From Dorea sp. 5-2 (GTDB lineage: Bacteria; Bacillota; Clostridia; Lachnospirales; Lachnospiraceae): 64,000 nucleotides of DNA. The DNA lies in the NCBI RefSeq assembly GCF_000403455.2, contig NZ_KE159737.1, positions 116,987-180,986 of the forward strand. Direction: 5' to 3'. Positions 51,365 to 59,424 of the stretch are shown piece by piece. A program made the position numbers and the translations under genes. Every line of letters starts with the position of its first letter. Position 1 is the stretch's first letter. A model generated the notes under the pieces. That model was given only the letters and a program-made list of their open reading frames with translations. It had not been told where the DNA came from and did no database searches.

Positions 51365-52642
51365 GTGCAGAGATCAGATGAAAAATATCAGGCGTATGTG
51401 CAGATCTTAAAGGAGGAACTGGTTCCGGCAATGGGGTGTACGGAACCGATCGCCCTTGCCTATGCGGCGGCGAAGGCAAGAGAGGTCCTGGGGGGTATTC
51501 CGGATAAAGTCAGCATCGGGGCGAGCGGGAGTATTATTAAGAATGTGAAGAGTGTCATTGTCCCGAATACGGATCATCTGAAAGGGATTCCGGCTGCAGC
51601 TGCGGCGGGGATCATCGCAGGGAAAGTAGAGAAGGAGCTGGAGGTGATCGCGGAGGTCGCAGAGGAACAGACGAAGCAGATGGTAGAATTCCTGGATACG
51701 GTTCCGGTAAGTGTGGAACATATTGACAATGGTATCACATTTGATATCATTGTGATCGTATGCAAAGGGGACTCTTATGCGAAGGTGCGGATCGCCAACT
51801 ACCATACCAATATCGTATTGGTGGAGAAGGACGGTGAGAAGCTTGTGGACATCCCTGTGGAGGGAGAGAGCGAAGAGGGGCTGACGGACCGGAGTCTTCT
51901 GGATATGGAGAGTATCTGGGATTTCGCGAACACGGTGGAGATCGAGGATGTGAAAGAGGTACTGGACCGCCAGATCGTGTACAATTCTGCGATCGCCCAG
52001 GAAGGATTGAAGGGGGATTACGGCGCGAATATCGGAAGCGTGCTGTTAGATACCTATGGAACGGATGTAAGAACCCGCGCGAAGGCTATGGCGGCGGCAG
52101 GTTCGGATGCGCGGATGAACGGCTGCGAGCTTCCGGTCATCATTAATGCAGGGAGCGGGAATCAGGGAATGACCTGTTCGCTGCCTGTGCTGGAATATGC
52201 GAAGGAGAAGGAAGCAGGACAGGAGAAGACTTACCGCGCGCTGGCGCTGTCGAATCTGGTGGCAATACATCAGAAGACGGGTATCGGCAGGTTGTCGGCT
52301 TATTGCGGCGCGGTCAGCGCCGGGGCGGCTGCAGGCGCGGGGATCGCGTATCTGTGCGGCGGCGGATATGAGGAAGCAGTACATACGGTAGTCAATGCGC
52401 TGGCGATCGTGTCCGGTATGGTCTGTGACGGGGCGAAGGCGTCCTGTGCGGCGAAGATCGCGGCGTCTGTGGATGCCGGGATCCTAGGATACAATATGTA
52501 TCTGAGGGGGCAGCAGTTCTATGCAGGCGACGGTATCGTGACGAAGGGCGTGGAGGCTACGATCACGAATATCGGACGTCTTGGCAAGGAAGGCATGCGG
52601 GAGACGAATGAAGAGATCATTAAAATGATGATCGGAGAATAG
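51365..52642 (+). CDS. UPF0597/YhaM-type L-cysteine desulfidase-like protein
   Basis: 425 residues. It resembles the serine-dehydratase-alpha-like UPF0597 family, to which the iron-sulfur L-cysteine desulfidases (CyuA/CdsB) belong. Features are MGCTEPIALAYAAAKAREVLG near the N-terminus, INAGSGNQGMTCSLPV and a C-terminal GMVCDGAKASCAAKIA, where the Cys residues would hold a [4Fe-4S] cluster. It degrades cysteine to pyruvate, ammonia and sulfide. The start is GTG 51365 behind AAGGAGGAG. It is a single-gene unit; no cysteine transporter is adjacent. Confidence 0.88.
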   Translation: MQRSDEKYQAYVQILKEELVPAMGCTEPIALAYAAAKAREVLGGIPDKVSIGASGSIIKNVKSVIVPNTDHLKGIPAAAAAGIIAGKVEKELEVIAEVAEEQTKQMVEFLDTVPVSVEHIDNGITFDIIVIVCKGDSYAKVRIANYHTNIVLVEKDGEKLVDIPVEGESEEGLTDRSLLDMESIWDFANTVEIEDVKEVLDRQIVYNSAIAQEGLKGDYGANIGSVLLDTYGTDVRTRAKAMAAAGSDARMNGCELPVIINAGSGNQGMTCSLPVLEYAKEKEAGQEKTYRALALSNLVAIHQKTGIGRLSAYCGAVSAGAAAGAGIAYLCGGGYEEAVHTVVNALAIVSGMVCDGAKASCAAKIAASVDAGILGYNMYLRGQQFYAGDGIVTKGVEATITNIGRLGKEGMRETNEEIIKMMIGE

Positions 52643-52700
52643 CGCTTCAGCGAAAAAACACTAAAACACACTAAAACTCCAAAAAAACATAAAAAAAGTG

Positions 52701-52729
52701 TTGCAAATTGGGGAGAAGTGTGGTAATAT
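52701..52729 (+). promoter_or_regulatory. Promoter of the tRNA cluster
   Basis: TTGCAA (52701-52706) and TAATAT (52724-52729) have 17-base spacing, 39 bases before the first tRNA. Confidence 0.6.
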
Positions 52730-52767
52730 AAATTTCGGTCACCACCAAAATGTGTGTGCCGAAATCT

Positions 52768-52839
52768 GGCTCCGTGGTCAAGCGGTTAAGACATCGCCCT
52801 TTCACGGCGGTAACACGGGTTCGATTCCCGTCGGAGTCA
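52768..52839 (+). tRNA. tRNA-Glu (anticodon TTC)
   Basis: Acceptor GGCTCCG/CGGAGTC, discriminator A, anticodon loop CTTTCAC, TpsiC arm GGTTCGATTCC. CCA is not encoded. First gene of the cluster. Confidence 0.95.
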
Positions 52840-52867
52840 TTGATGGAGTTTATTCATTGAAAAGAAT

Positions 52868-52940
52868 GCCGATGTGGCTCAATTGGCAGAGCAGCTGATT
52901 TGTAATCAGCAGGTTATCGGTTCGAGTCCGATCATCGGCT
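52868..52940 (+). tRNA. tRNA-Thr (anticodon TGT)
   Basis: Acceptor GCCGATG/CATCGGC with discriminator T, anticodon loop TTTGTAA, TpsiC loop GTTCGAGTC. Confidence 0.95.
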
Positions 52941-52968
52941 TAGTCCTATAAGGGACTTAAGTAGTTTT

Positions 52969-53042
52969 GGACCTTTAGCTCAGTTGGTTAGAGCAATCGG
53001 CTCATAACCGATCGGTCCTGGGTTCGAGTCCCCGAAGGTCCA
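52969..53042 (+). tRNA. tRNA-Met (anticodon CAT)
   Basis: Acceptor GGACCTT/AAGGTCC with discriminator A, anticodon loop CTCATAA. The fully paired acceptor excludes an initiator tRNA. An elongator Met is most likely; a lysidine-modified tRNA-Ile2 cannot be excluded by eye. Confidence 0.9.
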
Positions 53043-53047
53043 TTTTT

Positions 53048-53092
53048 TATGGTAAGGAGAGACCCGCAAAGCGGGAAGATTCCTTATCATAG
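53048..53092 (+). other. Stem-loop between tRNA-Met and tRNA-Asp
   Basis: ATGGTAAGGA pairs with TCCTTATCAT, enclosing CCCGC-AAA-GCGGG. No U-tract follows; it is probably a processing or attenuation hairpin inside the tRNA precursor. Confidence 0.5.
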
Positions 53093-53122
53093 AGTAGATA
53101 TATCAGATATCAGTTTTAGTCA

Positions 53123-53196
53123 GGCCCAGTGGCTCAGTTGGTTAGAGCGCCGCCCTGTCACGGCGGAGGTCGAGAGTTCGAGTCTCTTCTGGGTCG
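53123..53196 (+). tRNA. tRNA-Asp (anticodon GTC)
   Basis: Acceptor GGCCCAG/CTGGGTC with discriminator G, anticodon loop CTGTCAC, TpsiC GTTCGAGTC. Confidence 0.95.
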
Positions 53197-53254
53197 TTGA
53201 TATGAACACTTGATAGTTTTTCTAAGAGTGGGAAGTATCATAGTTTCATAAAAA

Positions 53255-53327
53255 GGGATCTTAGCTCAGCTGGGAGAGCATCTGCCTTACAAGCAGAGGG
53301 TCATAGGTTCGAGCCCTATAGGTCCCA
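53255..53327 (+). tRNA. tRNA-Val (anticodon TAC)
   Basis: Acceptor GGGATCT/AGGTCCC with discriminator A, anticodon loop CTTACAA, TpsiC GGTTCGAGCC. Confidence 0.95.
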
Positions 53328-53355
53328 TTTATGATGTGAGAACATCATAAGGAAT

Positions 53356-53441
53356 GCCGCAGTGGCGGAACTGGCAGACGCACAGGACTTAAAATCCTGC
53401 GGGACTAATCTCCCGTACCGGTTCGATTCCGGTCTGCGGCA
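53356..53441 (+). tRNA. tRNA-Leu (anticodon TAA)
   Basis: 86 nt with the long variable arm of class II tRNAs (GGGACTAATCTCCC). Acceptor GCCGCAG/CTGCGGC, discriminator A, anticodon loop CTTAAAA. Confidence 0.95.
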
Positions 53442-53452
53442 TTGGTGAAAAG

Positions 53453-53492
53453 TGGAGGAAACGTTGGAAATTCAACGTTTCTTCCATTTTTT
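53453..53492 (+). terminator. Terminator of the tRNA cluster
   Basis: TGGAGGAAACGTTG pairs with CAACGTTTCTTCCA (one bulge) around GAAATT, followed by TTTTTT. Confidence 0.85.
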
Positions 53493-53624
53493 ATGTCCTC
53501 AAAAGTTGATTACGCTTGATTACACGTGTTGTAGATTTAAGATATCTGTCATGATTTGGAGAATATCATGGTAGACCATAGCAAGGACAGTATGATATAA
53601 TGCAATTGGATACAACGGTGTATG

Positions 53625-53658
53625 ATGATAAATTTAGTTATCATTTATGTGCTATAAT
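53625..53658 (+). promoter_or_regulatory. Operator-like inverted repeat and -10 box before the Panacea gene
   Basis: ATGATAA (53625-53631) and TTATCAT (53638-53644) are perfect arms; TATAAT follows at 53653-53658. The position between -35 and -10 fits autorepression by the antitoxin. The rest of the 53493-53680 gap is AT-rich with a second TATAAT near 53595 and nothing coding. Confidence 0.5.
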
Positions 53659-53680
53659 AGAAAGGTAGGAGGGAATGTAG

Positions 53681-54337
53681 ATGCTTTATTCAAATAGTCG
53701 AAAACTATCCTTATGTGGGTGGCTTCAAAAAAATGATGGATCAGCGTATCGTTCTCCATTACGTTTACAAAAATTTTTGTTTTTGTACGAAGCCTTTTCA
53801 AAAGTTGACAATGATGTTTCGGATTTTACACGCTTAAAAGGGTATAAACGCGGACCGGTATTTAGTCCTGTATGGGGTGATTATACAAAAGATAGAGCGG
53901 AATTCGACAAGAAGTCTCTGGAAATATATAATACTGAGCGGGATACTATCAATAATCTGCGGGCACAGAGGGCAAGTTTTATTGTAAGTTCACTTTCTGA
54001 GAATGAATTGTCTGATTTAACACATCAATTTAATATTTGGAATGCTAAACGACAGCCTATTATGGCAGGAGAGCAGCAAGTGGAATTAAATGAAAGTGAT
54101 TTCAATGAGTTGGATTTTACAATCACTCGTACCCTAGAACAGATGTATCCGGCAGAAATAGTGCAGAATTGTAGTGTTATTGCCATAGGAGAAAAATTTT
54201 TTGTGTTCTTAAAAAAAGATATTAAATTTCTTACAGAACAGCATTTCGATACCATGGCATCCTTATCCGATCATGAAGATTTACACAATCCAGTATATGT
54301 AGAAGTAGATCATGAGGGGAGGCTGTGCATTGATTAA
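53681..54337 (+). CDS. Panacea-domain (DUF4065/SocA-like) antitoxin
   Basis: 218 residues. The core motif LRLQKFLFLYEAFSK, then LKGYKRGPVFSPVWGDY, is the Panacea domain found as antitoxin to many unrelated toxins. The C-terminal half (NCSVIAIGEKFFVFLKK…) may bind the specific toxin. AGGAGGG precedes ATG 53681. Its stop overlaps the start of a MazF/PemK-like toxin frame, the classic antitoxin-first arrangement. The gene is intact although its toxin is not. Confidence 0.8.
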   Translation: MLYSNSRKLSLCGWLQKNDGSAYRSPLRLQKFLFLYEAFSKVDNDVSDFTRLKGYKRGPVFSPVWGDYTKDRAEFDKKSLEIYNTERDTINNLRAQRASFIVSSLSENELSDLTHQFNIWNAKRQPIMAGEQQVELNESDFNELDFTITRTLEQMYPAEIVQNCSVIAIGEKFFVFLKKDIKFLTEQHFDTMASLSDHEDLHNPVYVEVDHEGRLCID

Positions 54338-54674
54338 CCGAAGCGATGTTGTAAGGATTAAGATGCCGTTTCCGGATATTACATAAACGTTAAAACCATA
54401 TATGTTAATTTCTTCACCGATAAAACATTATTGGGATGAAGCACCAGATATAGCGAGGAATCCATTTCAGAGAACTACTCGTATTGATTGTGACAAAGAG
54501 TTTGTAACTTTTAATGTGTGTTACGATGATCGTTTAAAAACAGTTACGCGTCCAGATGTATGTGGAGATGTAATGGCACATATTGACACAGAACTTATAT
54601 GTGACGGATATATTTCAAATAAAATTGCGGAAAGTGATCTGTTAGCCCTTAATAATTTAATACATCTAATATAA
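54330..54674 (+). pseudogene. MazF/PemK-like toxin, interrupted by an in-frame stop
   Basis: TTG 54330, 7 bases behind GGGGAGG and overlapping the antitoxin stop, opens INRSDVVRIKMPFPDIT, a typical first strand pair of MazF/PemK-type endoribonucleases. TAA at 54384-54386 stops it. The same frame goes on as TLKPYMLISSPIKHYWDE, then NPFQRTTRIDCDKEFVTFNV and RPDVCGDVM, to 54674. Related proteins, as I recall them, have about 25 more residues between the two parts, so a small deletion may accompany the stop. An internal ATG at 54402 would give a fragment lacking the first strands. Confidence 0.65.
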
Positions 54675-54681
54675 GTTTTCT

Positions 54682-54720
54682 AAAATATCGGTCTTGGGTT
54701 TGCCTGAGCCGATATTTTTG
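54682..54720 (+). terminator. Terminator of the toxin-antitoxin pair
   Basis: AAAATATCGG (54682-54691) pairs with CCGATATTTT (54709-54718), followed by TTTG, 8 bases after the toxin stop. Confidence 0.7.
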
Positions 54721-54885
54721 TTGCGTACTTGGCATATGGTTGTTTAAAGTATGTTTGAAAAACTATTCCTGCCATCGCATGAAAGCAAAAGATGTTGATC
54801 TGTACGATTTTGTTGCTGAAATCGTGTGAATGAAATATAATAAAAGTAAGGTTGTCTAGATATGCTGTATTGATACAAAAATCTT

Positions 54886-55014
54886 GATGACTATGAAAAG
54901 GCAGCTCTGCCAGTATACAGTCCTGGAGAATTTCTGTTAAATCATGAAATGAGTAAGAGATTGGAAAAAAGGCATGGATATAGACATGCAAGAAGAGAGT
55001 TGGAACGTGAGTAG
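54886..55014 (+). pseudogene. 3' fragment of an unknown gene
   Basis: An open frame without start reads DDYEKAALPVYSPGEF and ends in a basic helix (RLEKRHGYRHARRELERE, TAG 55012-55014). A short ATG frame 60 bases upstream is unrelated. The family is not recognised. The surrounding 54721-55046 otherwise holds nothing supportable. Confidence 0.35.
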
Positions 55015-55046
55015 TAGTGTATATTAAAAAATGGAGGAATTGTAAG

Positions 55047-55583
55047 ATGAATATTTTAATGATTACTGGAAGCGCACACAAAAAGGGGACATCATCCTAT
55101 CTGGCAGATGCTTTTGCCAAGGGAGCAAAGGAGGCGGGACATGCGGTCTGCCGCTTTGACGCGGCATATAAGAATGTGCATCCCTGCATCGGCTGTGATT
55201 CCTGTCAGAAGAATGGGCAGATTTGTGTATTTAAAGACGATATGCAGGAGTTGAATCCAGAGCTTTTAAAAGCGGAAGTAGTTGTATTTGTTTCACCTAT
55301 TTACTATTATGATATAAATGCGCAGATAAAAGCGGTGATCGATCGGTTTTATGCAAATAATTCCTTGCTAAAGGGCGCAGATAAGAAAGCAGTCCTGATG
55401 CTTACTTATGCCGATGAAACCGAAGAAGCGGCTGAAGGTGCCGTCGCTTCCTATAAAGGTATGTTGAAATATCTGGAATGGGAGAATGTAGGGATCGTCT
55501 CTGCAAAGGCTTGTTATGTACTTGAGGATGTCGTAAATTCAGAGTATCCGAAGCAGGCGTATAAGTTGGGAAAGAGTTTGTAA
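55047..55583 (+). CDS. Flavodoxin-family NAD(P)H-dependent oxidoreductase
   Basis: 178 residues. The FMN phosphate loop is ITGSAHKKGTSSYLAD. CIGCDSCQKNGQICVFKDDM is the Cys-rich insert typical of NADPH-dependent FMN reductases of this group, followed by VFVSPIYYYDINAQIKAVIDRFY. It probably reduces flavin, quinone or nitro compounds. ATG 55047 sits behind GGAGG. It is followed 17 bases later by the HsmA-like gene. Confidence 0.9.
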   Translation: MNILMITGSAHKKGTSSYLADAFAKGAKEAGHAVCRFDAAYKNVHPCIGCDSCQKNGQICVFKDDMQELNPELLKAEVVVFVSPIYYYDINAQIKAVIDRFYANNSLLKGADKKAVLMLTYADETEEAAEGAVASYKGMLKYLEWENVGIVSAKACYVLEDVVNSEYPKQAYKLGKSL

Positions 55584-55600
55584 AAATGGAGTGTTTTTAA

Positions 55601-55984
55601 ATGACAAGAATATTAATAACGGCAATTATAACGATAACATTAGCCTTGGTTTTTTATACGATCGGTGTGTGGTCAGAGCATCGAAGTAAACAGTTGAAAA
55701 AAATTCATTTGATCTTTTTCTGGCTTGGACTTTGCATGGATACAACGGGTACGATTTTGATGGGACGGATCGCAAAGCGGTCTCTGTTTTCCGGAGGATT
55801 ATCACTGCATGGCGTAACGGGGATGCTTGCTATTATTTTAATGATCGTACATGCAGTATGGGCTACGATTGTGTTGGTAAAGAAGAATGAAGATTCTGCA
55901 AAGAATTTTCATCGGCTTAGCATTGCAGTATGGGCGATCTGGCTAGTTCCGTATCTTCTTGGGATGATAATCGGAATGAGATAG
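55601..55984 (+). CDS. HsmA-family (TIGR03987-like) membrane protein
   Basis: 127 residues with four membrane spans. Conserved features are YTIGVWSEHRSKQLKKIHLIFFWLGL, DTTGTILMGRIAK and LHGVTGMLAIILMIVHAVWATIVL, whose His residues could bind haem. It probably forms an operon with the flavodoxin-family gene. The function is unknown. Confidence 0.75.
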   Translation: MTRILITAIITITLALVFYTIGVWSEHRSKQLKKIHLIFFWLGLCMDTTGTILMGRIAKRSLFSGGLSLHGVTGMLAIILMIVHAVWATIVLVKKNEDSAKNFHRLSIAVWAIWLVPYLLGMIIGMR

Positions 55985-56112
55985 AGGAAGCCGAAGTTTG
56001 TAATAAAGTCAGTGACAGATCGGGAATGATCACATCGGCGATACAGATGACAGCCTGACACTGATGGATCAGGCTCTGCGGGCATTGGGAAAGGGGATGT
56101 GCAGATATAGAT

Positions 56113-56525
56113 ATGACAGAAAGACAAAAACTGATCGCACAGAAAATAGCCATACAATCCGCCAAAAACAAGCTAAAGCAGCTATCCGGTATCGCAGTAT
56201 CTTTTCTACATTTGCGGATGATCCGGAACCATACAGCAAGCTGCACTATAAATCATCTGAAGAACAGATTTATTCTTGGATCATTGACACTATGGAACTA
56301 AAAGAGCAGAGAGAGTATTATTATTACTGCGGTTTATGGAGTAAGATCAAACTATTAGATCTAAAATGTGCGGTTGCCGCTTTGTGGCGGAGTGAAAAGA
56401 ATGTGTCGGGTTTTTTGCTTGCGGAAACGGATTTAAGCCGCGTCATGGAATGCGGTCTCAATTCCCGGGATGAATATCATTTTTTAATCGACATCTGGAC
56501 TTTCGGGCACGGTGTGTGTCTTTAA
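56113..56525 (+). pseudogene. Unknown small protein, frameshifted
   Basis: The frame from ATG 56113 reads MTERQKLIAQKIAIQSAKNK, then loses sense near 56195. The adjacent frame carries on with FSTFADDPEPYSKLHYKSSE and ends LNSRDEYHFLIDIWTFGHGVCL at 56525. One shift joins them. The family is not recognised. It precedes other decayed genes, and the 128 bases upstream (55985-56112) include a protein-like stretch (LMDQALRALGKGM) that may be another gene tail. Confidence 0.4.
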
Positions 56526-56549
56526 TTTTCTTATATAAGGAGGGTTATC

Positions 56550-56979
56550 ATGGCAAAACGACCGGCATTTTTTGTCCGCGAGGAAAAAGTTGTACAGGAT
56601 ATATTTTCATTTGAATGGTTTCCTGGTTTTGCAATATCTCAGAAGCAAGCGCGATAAACGGCTGTATAATTCCGGAGACTTAAAAGCTTTTCGTTATCAA
56701 AATGAGGATTTTCCTTTAATTCCTAAAACTGTATTCTATGATTTTATCTATATTGCTGCGGTAAAAAATTCATTTACAGCGGATGAAATCAAAGAAATTT
56801 CAGGTTATGATTACTTTACTGATATTGAATTTAATCCCGCGAAAAGTATCAATACCCAGGCGAGAGCTGCTGCGATGATCCGGCTTTTGCTTGATGAGTA
56901 TGGGGAGCTGCCGGATTTTTCAAAAGAAGATTTTATACAATACCACAAAGAACATATTGTTTACGATACCTTGATTTAG
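56550..56979 (+). pseudogene. DUF6977-like protein with internal deletion and frameshift
   Basis: ATG 56550 behind AAGGAGGG opens MAKRPAFFVREEKVVQDIFS, then FEWFPGFAISQKQA, and stops within 35 codons. The adjacent frame continues at about 56650 with KRDKRLYNSGDLKAF, then FPLIPKTVFYDFIYIAA and YDYFTDIEFNPAKSINTQARA, to 56979. From memory of the family, about 80 residues between QKQ and RDKR are missing. The protein is probably non-functional. I recall this family beside DarT-type and other defence loci, but no partner is visible here. Confidence 0.5.
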
Positions 56980-56994
56980 AGAGGAGTGATTGTC

Positions 56995-57396
56995 ATGGAT
57001 TTACAAGAGAGAGCACTTGCATTTGCCAGACACCTGCATGATGAAAATATCATAAAGATGGATGATCTGGAGCAATTAAAAGACGAGACCTATGAGGAAA
57101 TTGTCTTGTTGGTCAGGCAAAAGCTTCAAGAGACCTATCCGCAGACAAAGTTAAAACGCATGATGAAAAGCGTTCATTTTGCAAATGGTTTTCAGGATGA
57201 GCGCCTGAAACGGGTTGCGATCATTCTCACGGATGAGATTGAGCAATATCTGGATATAAATAAATTCCTTGACCACGATGCGTCGGTTGAATTTTTTAAT
57301 AATAAAATCACATCTGGCGATTTTGTTATAAATGCAACTTCTCTGGTCGAAGTTGCATTTGAAAGCTTATGTATCTGCAAAGGTCGGAATAAATAA
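56995..57396 (+). CDS. Hypothetical small cytoplasmic protein
   Basis: 133 residues from ATG 56995 (AGGAG 9 bases upstream), 15 bases after the previous remnant. It is mostly helical (LQERALAFARHLHDEN, …DERLKRVAIILTDEIEQYLDINKF) with no signal peptide or membrane span. No family is recognised. It appears intact, unlike its neighbours. Confidence 0.55.
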   Translation: MDLQERALAFARHLHDENIIKMDDLEQLKDETYEEIVLLVRQKLQETYPQTKLKRMMKSVHFANGFQDERLKRVAIILTDEIEQYLDINKFLDHDASVEFFNNKITSGDFVINATSLVEVAFESLCICKGRNK

Positions 57397-57406
57397 AAGG
57401 AGACTA

Positions 57407-57600
57407 ATGGCTGCATTTAAAGTTGATGATGAATGTGATGATGATACATTTAAAGCAGAGCTGCAAAGGGTCTTATCGACACATAAGAAATATCTGAAAA
57501 AAGAATATATTAAAGTTTTAGAGCAGCTTTATGCCGGATCATTTGTGGAATACTATGATCCCGATCGCAGTTATTTGATTTTCGGTGTACAGAATGGGAG
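57407..57600 (+). pseudogene. Truncated 5' part of an unknown gene
   Basis: ATG 57407 behind AAGGAG gives MAAFKVDDECDDDTFKAELQ and onward to EYYDPDRSYLIFGVQNG. Beyond about 57600 the frame becomes Arg/Lys/Tyr-rich nonsense to 57784 because it overlaps the real next gene in another frame. The 3' part has probably been lost. Confidence 0.45.
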
Positions 57601-57608
57601 AGGTAGAT

Positions 57609-58259
57609 ATGGGAAAGGTTGCAGGCAGCGTATCCATAATAGGAGGAGCAGATGGACCTACAAGTATTTTTATTGCTGGAAAAAGCGGCAAGACAAAACT
57701 TACCACACGCATGCGGAATTATTTTCACAGAATAAAGAGAAACAGGATAAAAAAGCGGCTTACTGCCAATTCCCATACGCTTGAAGAAGTTGTGGAATGG
57801 CTGAAACAGGAGTACAAAGCTGTGGAGATTTCGCAGCAGTCTTTTAGCTATCAGGAACAGAGAAAGTGTTTGAAGGCAACCCTTGTCATGCGCCACTGTC
57901 CGGATCTGCTTGGAGAGAGGGTGGATCTGAAGCCGCCAGAAAGGGAGGATATGGAAGCCTTAAAAGCATTCTGGGAGCAGCTACAGGAACAGGAGAAGAG
58001 GGCGGCGGAAATTGCAGATGATATCTTTCCATTGGATTTCCACATATATGAGATCAGAGGTCCTAAGAACTGTAAGATGCAGATAGGGGTGGAAACGGTC
58101 TGGCAGGTACTTGATGCCTCGTACAGCGGGGATAAGAGATCCATGAAGCAGTTAAAGAAACTGTCCGAAGAGATATATCTGTATTATGGAGTTGCTGCTG
58201 AAGATATAAAAAATCAAACGGAGAGGTATCAGTCACTTTTAGCAATATTAAGTTCATAA
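57609..58259 (+). CDS. Protein with N-terminal GGADGPTSIF motif, function unknown
   Basis: 216 residues from ATG 57609 (GAGAGG upstream). The first 25 residues, VAGSVSIIGGADGPTSIFIA, copy the signature of sodium-translocating decarboxylase beta subunits (GIIGGADGPT). The rest has no membrane spans and is a soluble helical protein (LEEVVEWLKQEYKAVEISQQ, CPDLLGERVDLKPPERED…). It is therefore not a decarboxylase subunit; database names of that kind for such proteins would be misleading. The function is not recognised. Confidence 0.6.
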   Translation: MGKVAGSVSIIGGADGPTSIFIAGKSGKTKLTTRMRNYFHRIKRNRIKKRLTANSHTLEEVVEWLKQEYKAVEISQQSFSYQEQRKCLKATLVMRHCPDLLGERVDLKPPEREDMEALKAFWEQLQEQEKRAAEIADDIFPLDFHIYEIRGPKNCKMQIGVETVWQVLDASYSGDKRSMKQLKKLSEEIYLYYGVAAEDIKNQTERYQSLLAILSS

Positions 58260-58324
58260 ATGTTCAACGTTCGGCGGGGAAGAAGTTTATCTTTAATGAT
58301 AGGCGGATGAAAGAGTAAAATGTT

Positions 58325-58375
58325 CTCCACTTGCATGCACATTTGGCGACTGCAGCGGGGTATTTGACTTGGATA
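58325..58375. repeat. Dispersed intergenic repeat, short copy
   Basis: TTGCATGCACATTTGGCGAC plus TGCAGCGGGGTATTTGAC closely matches part of the longer element at 60183-60320. The rest of the 58260-58430 gap holds nothing else. Confidence 0.6.
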
Positions 58376-58432
58376 ATAGTTAGATATAATTTAGTAAAGT
58401 ACGATTGACTAAAGTATAAGGGGAAGACAGCG

Positions 58433-58724
58433 TTGATCAATCATTTTATTGATGGTAAAAAGGCAATCTATTTTATGGGCGTAGAGAGTAATGAGAAGCA
58501 GAATCTGTAGCAATTCGGCTATCTTTGCTGAATGCAAATGGCGAAACGAGAACGTTGATCTGGATGTGTTGGAGACTCTGGTCGATCGAAGTGGATTGTT
58601 CCATTATACGAAGGTGCAATATTTCCTGTTTTCTAAAACTGGCTTCACAAAAAGATGTATGGAAAAGGCTCAAGAAATGGGAAATGTAACGTTGGTAACT
58701 TATGATGATATTGTGAAGGTGTAG
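58433..58724 (+). pseudogene. AAA-family ATPase (DUF234 type) reduced to N- and C-terminal scraps
   Basis: One frame from 58433 reads INHFIDGKKAIYFMGVESNE and stops at TAG 58508-58510. Another frame from about 58520 reads FAECKWRNENVDLDVLETLV, then SGLFHYTKVQYFLFSKTGFT, to 58724. The first part matches an early strand and the second the C-terminal DUF234 nuclease-like domain (EFKW-type) of archaeal-type ATPases. The central region with the P-loop is gone. Confidence 0.6.
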
Positions 58725-58773
58725 AAAATTATCGTTTAGAGACTTGCAAATAATAGATTTGAGGAGAGACATT

Positions 58774-59171
58774 ATGTTTATAAGAAAAGAGGAGCCTAAG
58801 GATTACGAAATCGTATATTCCGTAGTCAAAGATGCATTTGACAGTGCTGAACACTCTGACGGTAATGAGCAGGATTTGGTAAATGCGTTAAGAAAGGGAG
58901 AGTCATTTATTCCAGAACTGTCTTTAGTTGCTGAAATAAATGGAAAATTGTAGGGCATATCATGTTTACGAGAGCAATGGTTGGGAGAGATGCTGTTTTA
59001 GTATTAGCACCTTTATCTGTTGTTCCAAAATATCAGAGAAAAGGAATTACATTTGGTATAAAGCCTCCTTTTGATGTGCCGGATGAAAATTTTATGGCAT
59101 ATAAAATTAAAGAAGGTGCGCCCGATATTCATGGAATTGTAAAATATGCGAAAGAATTTGGAATTGACTAA
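58774..59171 (+). pseudogene. GNAT acetyltransferase, frameshifted and internally deleted
   Basis: ATG 58774 behind GAGGAG starts MFIRKEEPKDYEIVYSVVKD and runs to NGKL, where TAG stops it (58951-58953). A one-base loss explains this, since the neighbouring frame reads GHIMFTRAMVGRDAVLVLAP, then LSVVPKYQRKGI. After KGI the sequence jumps to TFGIKPPFDVPDENFMAYKI. The segment with the rest of the acetyl-CoA loop and the next helices is missing. The gene is dead. Confidence 0.75.
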
Positions 59172-59273
59172 TTGTATGCGCTGGAGGGTGCGGTACGCAA
59201 TGTGGAGTTCAACAGTCTTCCGGAGGACAGGAAGAAGGAGTTGAAAGAGTTTAGTGATTTTTTGAAGAGGTGA
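59172..59273 (+). pseudogene. C-terminal gene scrap
   Basis: An open frame ending at TGA 59271-59273 reads LYALEGAVRNVEFNSLPEDR, then KKELKEFSDFLKR, like the tail of a larger protein. It begins directly after the GNAT remnant. The family is not recognised. Confidence 0.35.
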
Positions 59274-59310
59274 CGTGGGGCGCGGCTGGATCGTGAATGG
59301 CTAAATATAA

Positions 59311-59396
59311 AAGTAAAAAACAAAGAAGAGAGTAGCGCGAAGACGGCTTCAAAATACGGAAATGATGAAGATCCTTTAGCGCCAACCCTCTCTTTG
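59311..59396 (-). terminator. Terminator of the minus-strand gene 59425-60141
   Basis: CAAAGAAGAGAG…GCGC (59321-59338) pairs with GCGC…CTCTCTTTG (59379-59396), with an inner GAAG/CTTC hairpin. On the minus strand the stem is followed by TTTTTT. Confidence 0.65.
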
Positions 59397-59424
59397 TGGA
59401 CTTGGTGGTTGTCTGTTTTATAGA

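Noticed and set aside
57609..57700. Sodium-translocating decarboxylase beta subunit
   Set aside because: Only the GGADGPT segment matches; there are no membrane spans in the rest of the protein.
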